From NCBI RefSeq assembly GCF_963675165.1, contig NC_087390.1, positions 2,030,001 through 2,094,000 of the forward strand: a stretch of 64,000 nt of DNA, given 5' to 3'. Source of the stretch: Halichondria panicea. Its lineage: Eukaryota; Porifera; Demospongiae; Suberitida; Halichondriidae. Shown one piece after another: positions 38,684 through 50,600 of the stretch. Numbering within the stretch: position 1 is the first letter of the stretch; every line of letters begins with the position of its first letter. The position numbers and the translations under genes were made by a program. The notes beneath the pieces are model-generated. The model was not told where the DNA came from. It saw only the letters and a list, made by a program, of their open reading frames with translations, and ran no database searches.

Positions 38684-39159
38684 AGACAATTTAGGGCCAC
38701 ACTTGTGACCGTAAACTATTATGTTCTTGAATAATTATTATGAAAAAATGATACTTGCCTTCTTTGGGGTATTATAATTATAATGCCTGACTATTGATTT
38801 ACTGTACACATGCGGCAGGGAAGAGCATACGTGACACAGTAATGAGAAATGAGTACATGTACTATAGAAAATCAGTACAGTGGAACCTCGATTATCCAGA
38901 GCAGGAGGAGTATCCAACTGTGGCAGGTGTGGTATAAACCATGTTAAGGTACAAGTATGTCATACACCACTCTCAGACCGCATTTTAAGGTTAAGGTATA
39001 CTAATTGCTCATGAATAATTTATAAGATATTTATTTTCTTTATTTCTCATCACAACATTATTTTTGTAACTTTCAATGATTATCAATGAAAAGAGAACAT
39101 GAAACAATGCTAGCTTTTATTGTAGCTAAAAGTATCTATGTCTTATAATCCAAGGGAGT

Positions 39160-39597
39160 GGTGTGAGGTCAGCTGGAAAAAAACTGAAAATTTTGTTTGT
39201 ATCCACTGAAAACCCTTGGTTAGCAGGAACACCGGATGGTTTGGTACACGATCCTGATTCCACTCAACCTCTTGGCTTGCTCGAAATTAAGAATCCATAC
39301 TCTGTTTGAGAAATGACGATATCCGAAGCTGTTGAGAAACCTTTTTTCTATTTAGAAAAAAAAGGAAACGATATCTACCAACTGAAACCAAGACACAATT
39401 ACTATTATCAAGTTCAGTGCCAATTGTATTGTGCGGACAGGCTCTGGTGTGACTTTGTTATCAGTACAGAAAGACATGCATGTCGAAAGAATTCAAAGAG
39501 ACCCTTTGTGGCGTGGAACTCTAACATCTATTCCTCTTCTTTACTTTCTGAACTAGCATGCCCTAGACACCACACAGGAGGTATTAGAGAACTATAG
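39160..39597 (+). pseudogene. YqaJ-type exonuclease (lambda-exonuclease fold) fragment
   Basis: A conceptual reading frame from about 39180 contains the catalytic pattern of YqaJ/lambda-exonuclease-like PD-(D/E)XK nucleases: AGTPDGLV followed by GLLEIKNPYS (D ... E-x-K). After that come QLKPRHNYYYQVQCQL and DFVISTE blocks typical of these domains. An in-frame TGA at 39307-39309 lies immediately after the E-x-K motif. The stretch downstream of it stays open from 39313 to 39597. No flanking exons complete it. Such domains in animal genomes usually come from mobile elements; this copy is degraded. Family assignment is from motif memory. Confidence 0.6.
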
Positions 39598-39831
39598 GCT
39601 TCCTTTTTATAATTCTTTTCATAATAATAGATCTTACTTTAGTATCCTTTTCATGTATCTTACTAATCTTCAGCCTGTGTTTGCGCTTTTCCACTGGTTC
39701 AAGCAGGATGAAAAACAGGAAATTAACTTATCATGAAGACATAATTATAAAGTAGCCATTGAATGGAACTCAAAGCAAAAAACTATAATAATGTAGATCT
39801 CATGTATCAGACGTCCTGCGGATAGTTCTTT

Positions 39832-40875
39832 TTAAGCCAGATTCTCGTATGGTCTATATGGATGTACAAACAGATCACGTTTGCAAGTTTGTCGCCCTAA
39901 CAATTTCTTAGCATGAAAATTTGCTAACCATTGCTGCAAAATTGGTTCAACTGATTTTCGATACTTTTCTGGTGTTTCTGATCGAATGTCAGTAACAATT
40001 TGATTGACGTCATCGAAAAACTCTTTCCGTGGGTAGTCGCGGTGCCTTGAGTTTATTACTTTAATACGAGGGTCGATAACCACTTCATCATTAAATAGGA
40101 TATTACACTTGATCATAAGATATACTTGTGAGTGCCACCAGCCCACTGAATCAAAACTTGTTGTGTATGGAAGAATGTAGTCTATCGCTTGATAGTGAAA
40201 GGCGTTAAAGATTGCATCCATGTCGTATACTTGTATGTATCCTGTGAGTTCACAATTCAATCGCTCGGGAAAAGTTTTACGAGAGAAACCCCTTTGTTCG
40301 TACGTAATAAGTAACGTGACTACAGCGAGTTGGAAGGTCTTGAGAGACTCCTCGTACATTCTCCATGGATTCTGTGTATTTTTTTTATCTGCCATTATCA
40401 GTTGAAGATCGTCGTCCATGAAAATGTAGTACATGTACTTTTCTTTCCTTTCCTTGGCTGCTTGGTAAAGCAAGTTTCTTCCAACAGTCCAGGTTGTAGA
40501 CTTACCCGAGTTGAATATGTATTGGACATGAGGAAATGATGTCGATGTGTCATTACACTCTTTTTTGAAACTGAGGATGATGATATCACACTGGCATGCT
40601 TCAGAGTCTCCAATCACTTTGGGAGACTTTAGATAAGTTGGAATACAGCTTTCTGTTTGCGTTAGATAGACAAATCGAGTCGGTGCAATTTCAATATCAT
40701 CAGTTGCCACCGTAGTAGTAGAATTAGTTCTAATATGAAATTGCTTAATCATGCCCGGCCACTGTGGCGTGACCCGTACCCCGTGGTACGTTAATAGGCT
40801 AAGTACTACAACAATACCAAGCCAAACCATTAATAGCACCACCTTCAGCTTTAGCCTTGTTCCCAGTATTTCCAT
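39832..40875 (-). CDS. Type II membrane glycosyltransferase-like protein
   Basis: Single-exon gene, 347 residues from the ATG at 40875. A short cytoplasmic N-terminus (MEILGTRLKLK) is followed by one signal-anchor helix (VVLLMVWLGIVVVLSLL), giving type II Golgi-like topology. The lumenal part has DIIILSFKKEC, then YYIFMDDDLQLI: a DDD motif after hydrophobic residues, as in GT-A glycosyltransferases that bind a metal/nucleotide sugar. Other blocks are RLNCELTGYIQVYDMDAIF and SFDSVGWWHSQ. Sponge or other invertebrate hypothetical proteins with this layout come to mind, but I cannot name the family or sugar. It is transcribed divergently from the FASTK/RAP gene about 0.9 kb away. Confidence 0.7.
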   Translation of the reverse strand: MEILGTRLKLKVVLLMVWLGIVVVLSLLTYHGVRVTPQWPGMIKQFHIRTNSTTTVATDDIEIAPTRFVYLTQTESCIPTYLKSPKVIGDSEACQCDIIILSFKKECNDTSTSFPHVQYIFNSGKSTTWTVGRNLLYQAAKERKEKYMYYIFMDDDLQLIMADKKNTQNPWRMYEESLKTFQLAVVTLLITYEQRGFSRKTFPERLNCELTGYIQVYDMDAIFNAFHYQAIDYILPYTTSFDSVGWWHSQVYLMIKCNILFNDEVVIDPRIKVINSRHRDYPRKEFFDDVNQIVTDIRSETPEKYRKSVEPILQQWLANFHAKKLLGRQTCKRDLFVHPYRPYENLA

Positions 40876-41095
40876 TATAAGCTTGCTATGATGACTATCT
40901 ATCCAGTCATAGATTTCCTTTTACTATCTATGATCTAGTTAAGTTGGGAGGAAGTCCAACCGTCCGGCCAGATCAGAGGCCGAGGAGGTACGTACATACG
41001 TACTGTGTGTACGTAGACACAGAGGCGGTGCAATTAGATCTAGCCTTAGTTGGGCGGAGCCCGACCGTCCCTGACAGGAGGTAGGGTTTCAAGCC

Positions 41096-41179
41096 TATGT
41101 CAGTATTAGTCTCATGAATCAGCCGCCGTTCTTTTGGAACCAAAAGAACGGCGGCTGATTCATGAGACTATGTCAGTAT
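41096..41179. repeat. Perfect 30-base fold-back element with 11-base direct flanks
   Basis: 41108-41137 and 41140-41169 are exact reverse complements (AGTCTCATGAATCAGCCGCC...), separated by only AA. TATGTCAGTAT is repeated directly at 41096-41106 and 41169-41179, consistent with a target-site duplication of 9-11 bases. Confidence 0.85.
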
Positions 41180-41180
41180 G

Positions 41181-41533
41181 TGGGTTGGTATAGTCGCATG
41201 CTCCAACTGGTTGAGGGTGGGGCACGGTCTTTAACAGTTGGGTCCAGCACTACTTCTCGTTACACCTCTTTCTTTATTTGAGACGCTCGATCACCTATTT
41301 GACCATCAACTTGCATGTGTTTCTACATAAGAATGACGCATTTGAATGAGGCTTTTTCAAATTAACGTTTCTTTCTGTTACAGCACCGAAACACTAGGTG
41401 TAAAATTAATATTAAATTTGAGACTCTACAGATGAGCCCTGCCCACCCAAAACTCGAAGTAGTGCTGGACCCAACTGTTAAAGACCGTGCCCCACCCTCA
41501 ACTAGTTGGAGCATGCAAGACTATACCAACCCA
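41181..41533. mobile_element. Non-autonomous element with 76-base terminal inverted repeats
   Basis: Left arm 41181-41256 (TGGGTTGGTATAGTC..., through GGGGCACGGTCTTTAACAG) and right arm 41457-41533 are inverted and about 93-95% identical, around a roughly 200-base AT-rich core with no ORF. It lies in the GT-like/FASTK divergent intergenic region, about 240 bases from the FASTK/RAP start. Confidence 0.75.
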
Positions 41534-41772
41534 CAATCTTGTTTTCGAACTTTTTGTTACTTCAGTGCACATGCTCTTCCAACCCTACTCTTCCCCATTT
41601 TTCACAAAATGTTTTTTGCACTTGTGTCATAATTATGCTGTAAAGCTCTCAATAATTAAAAAACAAAAGCGCGCGCGCGCAAATGTTTGACTAGACTACG
41701 CCTCTTTCAGGAGACTAGCTAGCCACGTGGTTGTTATATAAATATAGCAAGATGTGTGTGCTCTAATCAGTA

Positions 41773-44475
41773 ATGGCTAGTATATGTGGTAATGTCTTCT
41801 CCAAGTTAACTATATTCTCCAAGAAGATCTTTCTTCCATTGAGACTCTCTCTGAAATACAATCCATCACTGATTGGAAAGTATATGAGTAGAACTTTTGT
41901 GACGTCCAGCACAGTCAAAGAGGAACAATACAACAGCACACAGAAGGTGCATCACAAGCCTGTCCTCATAGCTGATGATAATTATGAACAGAATACAAAA
42001 AAATGGATATCAGAACTGATCGAAAAAGTGAAAGCCGTTACCAAACTGAACATCGAATTTCCTAACTATTCTTCTTATGAGAGGATGTTACTATTTCTTA
42101 TAACTTCAGAACATAGAACAGATGCATTGGACGATTTACTCAAACTTGAAGTTCTGGAAAGATTAAATTCATTTCGCCCGATTTTTCTGCCAAAACTTCT
42201 ATCGACTCTAATGAAGTGCAACTGTATAAACCGGCTGCTACTAAAAGCAAGCTCGGAACGGATTTGTCAACTGATAGAAACCGATTTAGATAATGTGCCG
42301 GACAATTTTAACTTTGGACAACTGTTTTGGGTGTTTGGTAAAAGTCTTCATTACAATCAATCACTTTGCAATTCACTACTAACTCTTGTTACCAATAGAG
42401 ACACGCTCCTTACTCCATGGATGGTCGGGAACATTGCTTGGTATTGTGCACGCGTTCAATACTACAACCCGAAACTTCTCGATCAAATACTGGAATACAC
42501 GTTACACCACTTGGACGAGTTTCCTCGACTGCAATTGAGCAACCTTGTCTACACCCTGGGGCAATTAAACCATGGTAATGCAGAGCTACTGGCGGCTGTG
42601 GGAGAGATCCTTGAGAGGGAGACACTACCACCTAGCGAAGGAGAACAGATCTACTGGGTGTACATGTGGACCTCTATGGTACTCGGCTCAATTAGACCCG
42701 GGATAGCAACTCGTCTCTTTGACAACCAGTTTATTGAAGGTGGGTTGCAATTACGTGTGAATTGTTATCAGGCATTGATCCATATACGTTGTAATTACTT
42801 TACACTTGTACTACTCTCTCTCTCTCTCTTTAAACGCCTCCCCCCCCCCCCACACACACACACACAGCCTCCATGGGCGGCGGATTCCACTTGAGTGTTC
42901 TACTCCAACTCAGTATAGCTGTGAACTATGAGCACAGGAAACTTGGACTAGCTGGTACCAAATCCATTCCCAGTAGATGGGGAGAAGGTTTTGATTCCAT
43001 TCAAAATGTGGATGTGAAGCACACACGAAAAGCCTCGATTGATCGACTTGATCGATACAAGGCTGGTGGAACAGCATCCATGTTCTCAGAAAATGCCAAG
43101 AGAGCTTTGGCTCAAGTTGTCGGTGAAGATTTCTTCACTACCGAAGCTATTTCGTTGTCTGGCTATATCGTGGATTTTGAAATATTGCTCGATTCCAATA
43201 ACAGGCCTGTCCGCATCCCAAGACGATGGAAAAGGCAATGGAAAGAATCCGTTATAAGTAGCATCTATTCCAATCGGGTACGAATTAGAAAGAAAGCATC
43301 TCAAGTTTCTTCTCTCATTGAAAAGCTAGAAGGTGCTGAGACTAGTACAGAGTGTGTAACTTTAAATGATGCCGTTTTGGACTCGAAATTCGATCTCAGA
43401 ATGCGTATAAACTTGGCCAGTGACTGGGGGAGCAAGTTTGAGGCCATTCCACGGAGGGTGACTCGACGCATTGCTATTGAGGTGGATGGTATTATTCATT
43501 TTGCAGCCAACTGTGACCACGAGATGGGCCGTACAGTGATCAAACACAGACAGCTGAGGGCCCTAGGATGGGAGGTTCTGCAGGTGAGGGTAATTAAGCT
43601 CATTCTCCTCTTCCCCACTATCCCCCACCCTCTCCCCACTGTCTCCCCACTATCCCCCGCTCTACCCTCCTTTCCTCCCCACTATCCCCCGCTCTCCCCC
43701 TTCTTCCCCACTATCCCCCACTGTCTCCCCACTATCCCCTACCCTCTCCCCACTATCCCCCACTATCCCCTACCCTCTCCCCACTATCCCCCACTGTCTC
43801 CCCGCTCTACCCTCCTTTCCTCCCCACTATCCCCCACCCTCTCCCCACTATCCCCCACTGTCTCCCCACTATCCCCTGCTCTACCCTCCTTTCCTCCCCA
43901 CTATCCCCCACTGTCTCCCCACTATCCCCCGCTCTACCCTCCTTTCCTCCCCACTACCCCCCGCTCTACCCCCCACTATCCCCTGCTCTACTCTCCTTTC
44001 CTCCCCACTACCCCCCACTCTACCCCCCAGTATCCCCCACCCTCTCCCCCCTCTTCCCCACTATCCCCCACTCTTTCCCTATTAAGCTTATCTGTGATAA
44101 TTACTAGAGTTTGCAATCCTAGAGCTTTTTCGTCACCTGTACATTGGCTCGTTTAATAATTATACTGAATAGCGTGAAATTATCGAGGGGCTTAATTTTT
44201 GGCTGTTTTTGTGGATTAGCAGTCCTACACGAAAATTGTTCTTTAATCTGCTATAACGTGCAAAGATTAAAGGCGTGGCTTCCAGTAAGCAGTCATCCCA
44301 TGCTTGTAGAAGCCATTCCACGAAATACGAGTGCCTCGAAAATTTCGCACTATATACAGTGTAACTTATTTATTCCGCTATAATTATACAGATTCGATAC
44401 CAAGAGTGGGAGCTGCTGAAAGATGGAGACGCTCATGTGCAGTATCTAGCCGAAAGAATATTTAGTTTACCATAG
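41773..44475 (+). CDS. FASTK-family mitochondrial RNA-binding protein with RAP domain
   Basis: Three exons, 588 residues: 41773-42739, 42868-43583, 44392-44475. FASTK/FASTKD proteins act in mitochondrial RNA processing and stability. The N-terminus is basic and hydroxylated with almost no acidic residues for 50 positions (SKLTIFSKKIFLPLRLSLK), a probable mitochondrial presequence. The middle is helical-repeat-like: YERMLLFLI, LPKLLSTLMKCNC, FGQLFWVFGKS, LVTNRDTLLTPWMVGNIAWYC and LQLSNLVYTLGQLNHG, as in FAST_1/FAST_2 regions. The C-terminus is a RAP domain: IAIEVDGIIHFAANCDHEMGRT, then KHRQLRALGWEVLQ, joined across the last intron to IRYQEWELLKD. The intron hides the end of the RAP domain: reading through it gives only Pro/Ser low-complexity. 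Which FASTKD paralogue is unclear. Confidence 0.8.
43600..44085. repeat. Pyrimidine-rich minisatellite in the last FASTK/RAP intron
   Basis: About 480 bases of nearly pure C/T with scattered A/G, built from CTCCCCACTATCCCCCA-like units. Longer higher-order units contain CGCTCTACCCTCCTTTCCTC. The complement is strongly G-rich with G3-G6 runs. The intron interrupts the RAP domain. Confidence 0.9.
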
Positions 44476-44497
44476 CTATATTCATGTAGAGCAGCGT

Positions 44498-44568
44498 AGA
44501 CAATGTTAGCCTCGATTCCAGGCCGCGCGCCTTGTTTAAGCGGCCTGGAATCGAGGCTAAGACAATGT
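44498..44568. repeat. Fold-back element with 9-base direct flanks upstream of LIG4
   Basis: Arms 44506-44526 and 44540-44560 are exact 21-base reverse complements (TTAGCCTCGATTCCAGGCCG...). AGACAATGT is repeated directly at 44498-44506 and 44560-44568. The arms match the ends of the element nested at about 3016-3108. It lies in the 221-base FASTK/RAP-LIG4 gap. Confidence 0.85.
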
Positions 44569-44696
44569 ATGATTGCGTGTCATGGAAAATTGTGGTTTAC
44601 ATCAATTTGTGTTTTTAATATTGAGCGATCATAGACTGATAAAGTGGGCGTTGTAAAGAGTACCAGTGAACAGTCCACACTGCACTGTTAGTGTAC

Positions 44697-47600
44697 ATGG
44701 CCACCCCAGGACCTAGCAATGCTGGACCCAGTACTGCTGGAGCAACCCCAGACACCTCCAGTGGGCCAAAAGTGGCTGATCAAGTACCTTTCCATGTAAG
44801 GCTCTCTATCAGTTTGATCAGCACGTAAGACTTAGAAAGTACAAATTGTACGTGTAGGGCTATAAATGTTGTAACTATTAACTGTCAGGGATTGTAGCGG
44901 CAAGGCTGCTCAACCACTTACATGGTCCATCCAATATTTATACGCTCCCTCACTATAATTATGCCTCGGTGCGCATGCGCAAGCGAGGTATACGGTAGTG
45001 TGTTTGTGTGTGTGTAGACTGCTACAGCTGCTCAAGGATGAATCAAGTGCAAGTAAGAGTTTCTATAGGCTTCTAGTCATGTTTACTTGGATTTTAATTC
45101 GTGGATTTGCAAAATAATGCTTCGTTCTCGAGTTATGCCTAGTTTTGCTTACTTGGAATGCCTTTGCAGCCTTTTCAGAAGAGCACGTAGCCAAACTTGT
45201 TTACCGAGTGTTGCTACTCTACTTAGTAGTTAGCTCTGCACTTGAACGCTAGTTATTGGTAGCTGCAAGAGTGAGAAGAGAGCTGCAAGGCTCTGCTAAT
45301 GCAGCCATTAATTTTAGACTTGAACTTTTGGCATCGATCGTTTTTAACAACAATCATGGTCAATCATTACCCACTCTCTGAGTTTTTGCATGCAGCAAAA
45401 TTAAATTGTTTATAAACCTACTCACCAGTACTTCAATAGATGTGCCAATCCTGTATATGTATTGAGCTGAGACAAAGGTAGGTACCATGTACCAGGAAAG
45501 CGAAAGCTATTAATAGCTTTATGTTATGTAGCTTTGGTATCTCCACCGAGGCATCAGCACCCGCGGTGCTTTCATTATATTAGTCTCGTACCCATTTTGA
45601 CTGTCCCATTTTGGATTGGGGAGGGTGTGGCCAGACTACACTATATAACTTGTGGACCTCACATACACTTCTCTCGTTAAATGGGAACTTCCCCTGCAGG
45701 ACATGTGCTCGCTGATGGAGAAAATAAACAACACGAGTGGTACTGACCGAAAGAAACGCATTCTCAAGAGCTTTGTGGATAAGTGGAGAGAGGCCCATAA
45801 CAAACTTCACAGCACTCAAGCTGCCACCACCGTGAGTAGCTGCATGCTCCAGCAGGATGTATACATGCATATATATGAAGCGTATATATTCATTTGAAGT
45901 CAATATTAACGATTATAGTATATTTGCTGGTAATGCTGGAGGGGGTGGTTTGAAAGAAACCACATTATCACATTATCACGAATCAATAACTTTGTCTGCC
46001 ATTGCTATTGTTAATAGATTTTGTTCTGGGCTAATGTACAATGTACAGCGTGTGATTGCCCACCCCCCTCCAGACGGACTCATTTCACCCGGCCATGAGA
46101 CTGCTCCTCCCACAGTTAGACAGAGCGCGACCAGCCTACGGCTTGAAAGAGGTCGCCTTGGCAAAACAGTACATTGACATCCTTAACATTGCCAAGGAGA
46201 GTCTGGACGCACAGAAACTACTTCACTATCGAGCGCCGCAAGCTGCTAAACAGGTGAGTGCTACCACTAATGCTGTAATTTATTAGAGAAAAGGTTTAAA
46301 GTGTTTGTTACTCTCGGTATAGCGCTACAGTACACTGCATTTCATTGAGAAGAATATATATGATTTGATAAGCCCTTTGTACAGCGCAAAAGCAGTAGTT
46401 GATGCAATCCCTTATTATACTATCATTGATCGATTGATCGTCGGTGATTTGTAATTTCAGCATTTCTCCACATAATTCCTTGCTATCTAACTAGTTACAT
46501 GTATGTACTGTATCATCTTTACCACTGCCGTAGGATGCTGGGGACTTTGCGGCAGTTGCTTTCTTTGTACTTAGAAACCGCTGCCCTGATCAAGGAAGGT
46601 ACGTACCTGTACTAATACATGAACAAAGCCACATAAATGTACTTTACTCATCTACAGTGGAATCCTATAACGGACATATTTGAGGAACAAAGTTCTCCTT
46701 ATATAGAGGTGGCCTTTGTTGAGGGGTTGTTTTATACATATTTAGACTACATTACATCATCTGTAATTGATCTGATTGGCTAAAAACAGTAGATTACATG
46801 GAAGCATAATCTACAAGAAGGTACTTATTCTACAGGAAATGGGCGCCTATTCTACAGGAAGTGGACACATATTCTACAGGAAATGGATGCATATTCTACA
46901 GGAAGTGACAAATAATTTGCAGGAAGTTCTCAAAAGTTGGAATGAAATTTTTAGTGAAAGTGACAAGAAGATGACAAAAACATTATAAAAAACACAGAAT
47001 GCAATAGTTTGTTCAGTCGATATCCATTCTTTCCATGTCCACTGTTGCTTTGTATTGCTTTTTCCAGTTGGGCATGGGCAAGGGGGGCCAGGAAGCATCA
47101 AAAACACTTTAGCAGTCGCTTGACACTTTCTATTGAGTTTTTTAAGGTTCCATGCCGGTCCAGTCTGCTCTATACCCCCCTCCACTCCACCACAGAGCTT
47201 CATTCTTCTTCTTGTAGTGTTGCAGTCAGTTCTAGCATAGTTCTAGGTTCTTTTTACTTGTCTGTTCTTTCCAGTATCTTCAAGAAGCGTTTCACAAGCT
47301 TTACTGTAGTTTTTCATTGTTTTGAAGCCGTCTTCTTGTCTTTTTCTGTCAACTGGTGTCTCTCACAGCTCTCCAGCTCGTCCAGCTCGCACAAATTCAA
47401 TTTCTGTTGCTACGCACCAAACCTGGCTTTTTATAACCACGCCTCGCGCATGCACAATGAAGTCCAAGTTAGATAGACCACACCCACTCGTAGAATATGT
47501 GTTTTAGTAACCGCCTTGGTTACGGTTAGATTCCCTCGGCTTTTCGCCTCGGGCTAACCGCAACCGTGGAGGTTACATAGACGCATATTCTACTCTTAGG

Positions 47601-50600
47601 TGTAGTCTATCCTATACGTAAGACTTGGATGCCTGGCCTTCATATTGTAGTTGGCCATTCTTCAGGGATGGTTGTTAAGCGAGGTTCCACTGTTTTACCT
47701 TCAACCCATTTGTCCGCTCACTCTCACACACACAATATCCCCACACACCCACACACACATACACACACACACACACACAGTCTCACGGTGTCCCAGGTGA
47801 ACCAGTACCTTAACGATCTAGCCATGTCCAACGCCAAGAAGGAGAGAGCTGGTGTAAAGAAAGCATTGCAGCTGCTACTCAGAAACACCAGTGCCATGGA
47901 GCAAAAGTGGCTCATCAGAATGATACTAAAGGTACAGTAGGAGTAATTTGCACATGAGCTCACTGTACGTGTTTTGCTCACCTCTGAACTGGAAAGTGCT
48001 TTTCGAATTGCAATGTAAATAATGGTCGTCGCTCTATTATTATACAGTAGCTGCCAAATCTGTGTTTTGCATTGTTTTTTAAGTGGGGTTCTGTTTACAA
48101 ATTTATTGAACTGTTGTTGTACTCTAGCTTTCTCAACCCTGTTGACCTCGTTGTATCCCTATGTTCCCAGGAGCTCAAGACCGGATTGAGCGAGAACTCG
48201 GTGTTCAGTGTCTTCCATCCTGACGCCGTCGACCTGTTCAGCGTGTGCAGCAGCTTAGAGAAGGTGAGACTGCATGGATTGCATTACATGTACATTGTAC
48301 AAGTTCTGTGATTGGTTGAAATGATATGTACCCCCCTCCTCCATATATAGACAGTGTACAGGACGTGATAATTATAACACACTGTGGATCCCATAGCTAT
48401 AAATCCCTGACTGTTCATTTTTCAAAGGACCTACGATAGCTACAGCCTTAGCCATAATTATATTTTAGGCTCAAGCTGTATGGGTGGAACCTCACCATAC
48501 AATGCCTACATGACTGTATTTAGTTGGCAAAGTATGTGGCAGGTAATCATGTATAACACTCTCCTGTATGCAAATATTACACTAATGATCTTTACTTAGT
48601 AATTATTTCCCTGGATATATTGATGCGTGAGTCCAGTCATAATTATACTATACCAATCGCCCTAAATTATAACTGCTTGTAACTGTAGATATGTCAGGAC
48701 CTGCGTGATCCCTCCGTTCATCTCAACGAGACCTCCATCGCGTATTTCACACCGTTCAGACCAATGCTGGGACAAAGGGCGGTCATTGATCAGGTACGAT
48801 GCATGTACCCTATAGTACCGTACTGACTCCCCCCCCTGTGTGTATAGTGTCGCATCTTTGAACAGTCGTACCTTAAATTAATGGTTTTCTGAAAGCTTAG
48901 AAGAATTTTCTCAGAGGAGGTAGGACAGGTCTCATTAGGTTGCTAATGAGGGATGTACAAGGGTCTATTGCATTTTTGCACATGATATCAGTGTTTGCTC
49001 ACCTGAGACAGCCAAATTGAATCCCTCGTAGTACAAGTTAATATGGCCATAGATTTTCATTTCACGCTGGGTCCCCTACATGTTGTGAGTACTAGAGTTG
49101 GCTAGAGTTCTGGTGATCCAATTTTTGATTTTCTGAAAGCTTAGAAGGAGCCTGTTCAGATGGTATGCTCAAACCCCAAATTTGGTTATTTTCGGAAAAA
49201 TGAAAAACAAGTAGAAATTCACTTTTTGACTTTAACGCATCACATAAAGGCATCTCTCTAAACTTTCAAAAAATCAGAAAATCAACGTTATTACACCGCG
49301 GAACTAATGTGATGTGATGATTATGTAATGATTAATGTGTATGGTGTTTTGTACTAATGTTTAAGTTTATAAGTACGTACATTAAATTTTCATTTTGTTT
49401 GCTCTGCAAAGCGAGATGGTCATGTGACTTTGTTCTGTTTAGCTACATACATTCTTTGGTGATTGCTTTTGTAGTATACTCAGAACTTTATTACAGTCGC
49501 AGTATACAGTCTTGTTACTTGGACAATACATACAATACATACAATGCATGCTGAAGCTTTAATAGGTAACAGTTGTACTTCTTCACTCATCAGGAAGCCA
49601 ATAGTGATTCTTAATAACAGAAATTTAATTGACACAAACGTCTGGTGACAAACATAATTATAGCTAGTGAATAACAGTGGCCTCAATTTTTTGTGTTGTA
49701 AAATAGCCTCCGACAACCATGAGCATGTTGCCAGGGAGACAAGCAGTTAGTCCAAACGATAGCGTAACTTGCATTTGGCTTGCAACTTGCCACGAGTCGT
49801 TTGTCGGATTGTATTGATACACGTCTTTAGTGCGATTCTTTCTCGAGTCTAAACCCCCCACAGCCATTAAGTGATCATCGACAGTGAGAAGAGATGAGCC
49901 TCGTACCGGCAGTGATCCAATCCCCTCCCAAAGATCGGTGCTTATCGGAGTAGAGTCTACCAACTCATTTAGTGAACATTTTATAACCGAATACTTGTCT
50001 TGCTCTGATGATGTGTACCCTGCGTGTACGTACACCTCATCACCGCATATAGCCGCTGACGGTTGCTCGGTAGAAAATGGGAGACAGCTGGCATTAGACC
50101 ACTGCATCGTGAGCGTGTTGAGCGTTTCGACTGTAGTTAGAATCGAGCGATTATAGCCTCCAGCTACAACTAGTGTATTTTTAGCGCATACTGCAGCTGG
50201 TGTTTGGCATTTGGTTGACATAGGAGGAAGGTGCTCCACCCACTGCTTATCGATATAGCTGTACAGTTTGTTTGAGAAATTAGCGCCAGAGCGACCGCCT
50301 ACTGAAGTGAGAACATTGTTGACGTTGGTGATGGTGCAGGCATCGAGCGGATGTGTAGAGAGTCTGGTCCATCGATCATTGCTGGAATCAAACTGGCGAA
50401 TGTGTTTACTACCGAGGGATCTAAAGTACGCTTTTCCTTCCACGACAGTGGACGAACCAACGACAAGATCAACGGGGATTGTGGTGCCTGGTTGAGAGTC
50501 GCTCTCTACTAGAGTATCGTCTTGTGTTGGGACTTGGTACAATAGACTTGAGAGCTGTTGAATTTCTTCATCCTTGCTCGAATATACATCTTGCATTTCT

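Larger units (their letters stand above)
46655..47692. mobile_element. Diverged CAGTGGAA-ended MITE with internal insertions
   Basis: In LIG4 intron 4. Ends CAGTGGAATCCTATAACGGA and (inverted) TTGTTAAGCGAGGTTCCACTG resemble the eEF1B intron element. The interior holds a tandem ATTCTACAGGAA(A/G)TGG array and a larger insertion ending in a fold-back. Confidence 0.6.

Noticed and set aside
47009-47476. 155-codon frame, Ser/Cys/Phe-rich, plus strand
   Set aside because: It falls inside a repeat in LIG4 intron 4 and has no recognisable motif; the related repeat at 62.5 kb does not preserve the frame.
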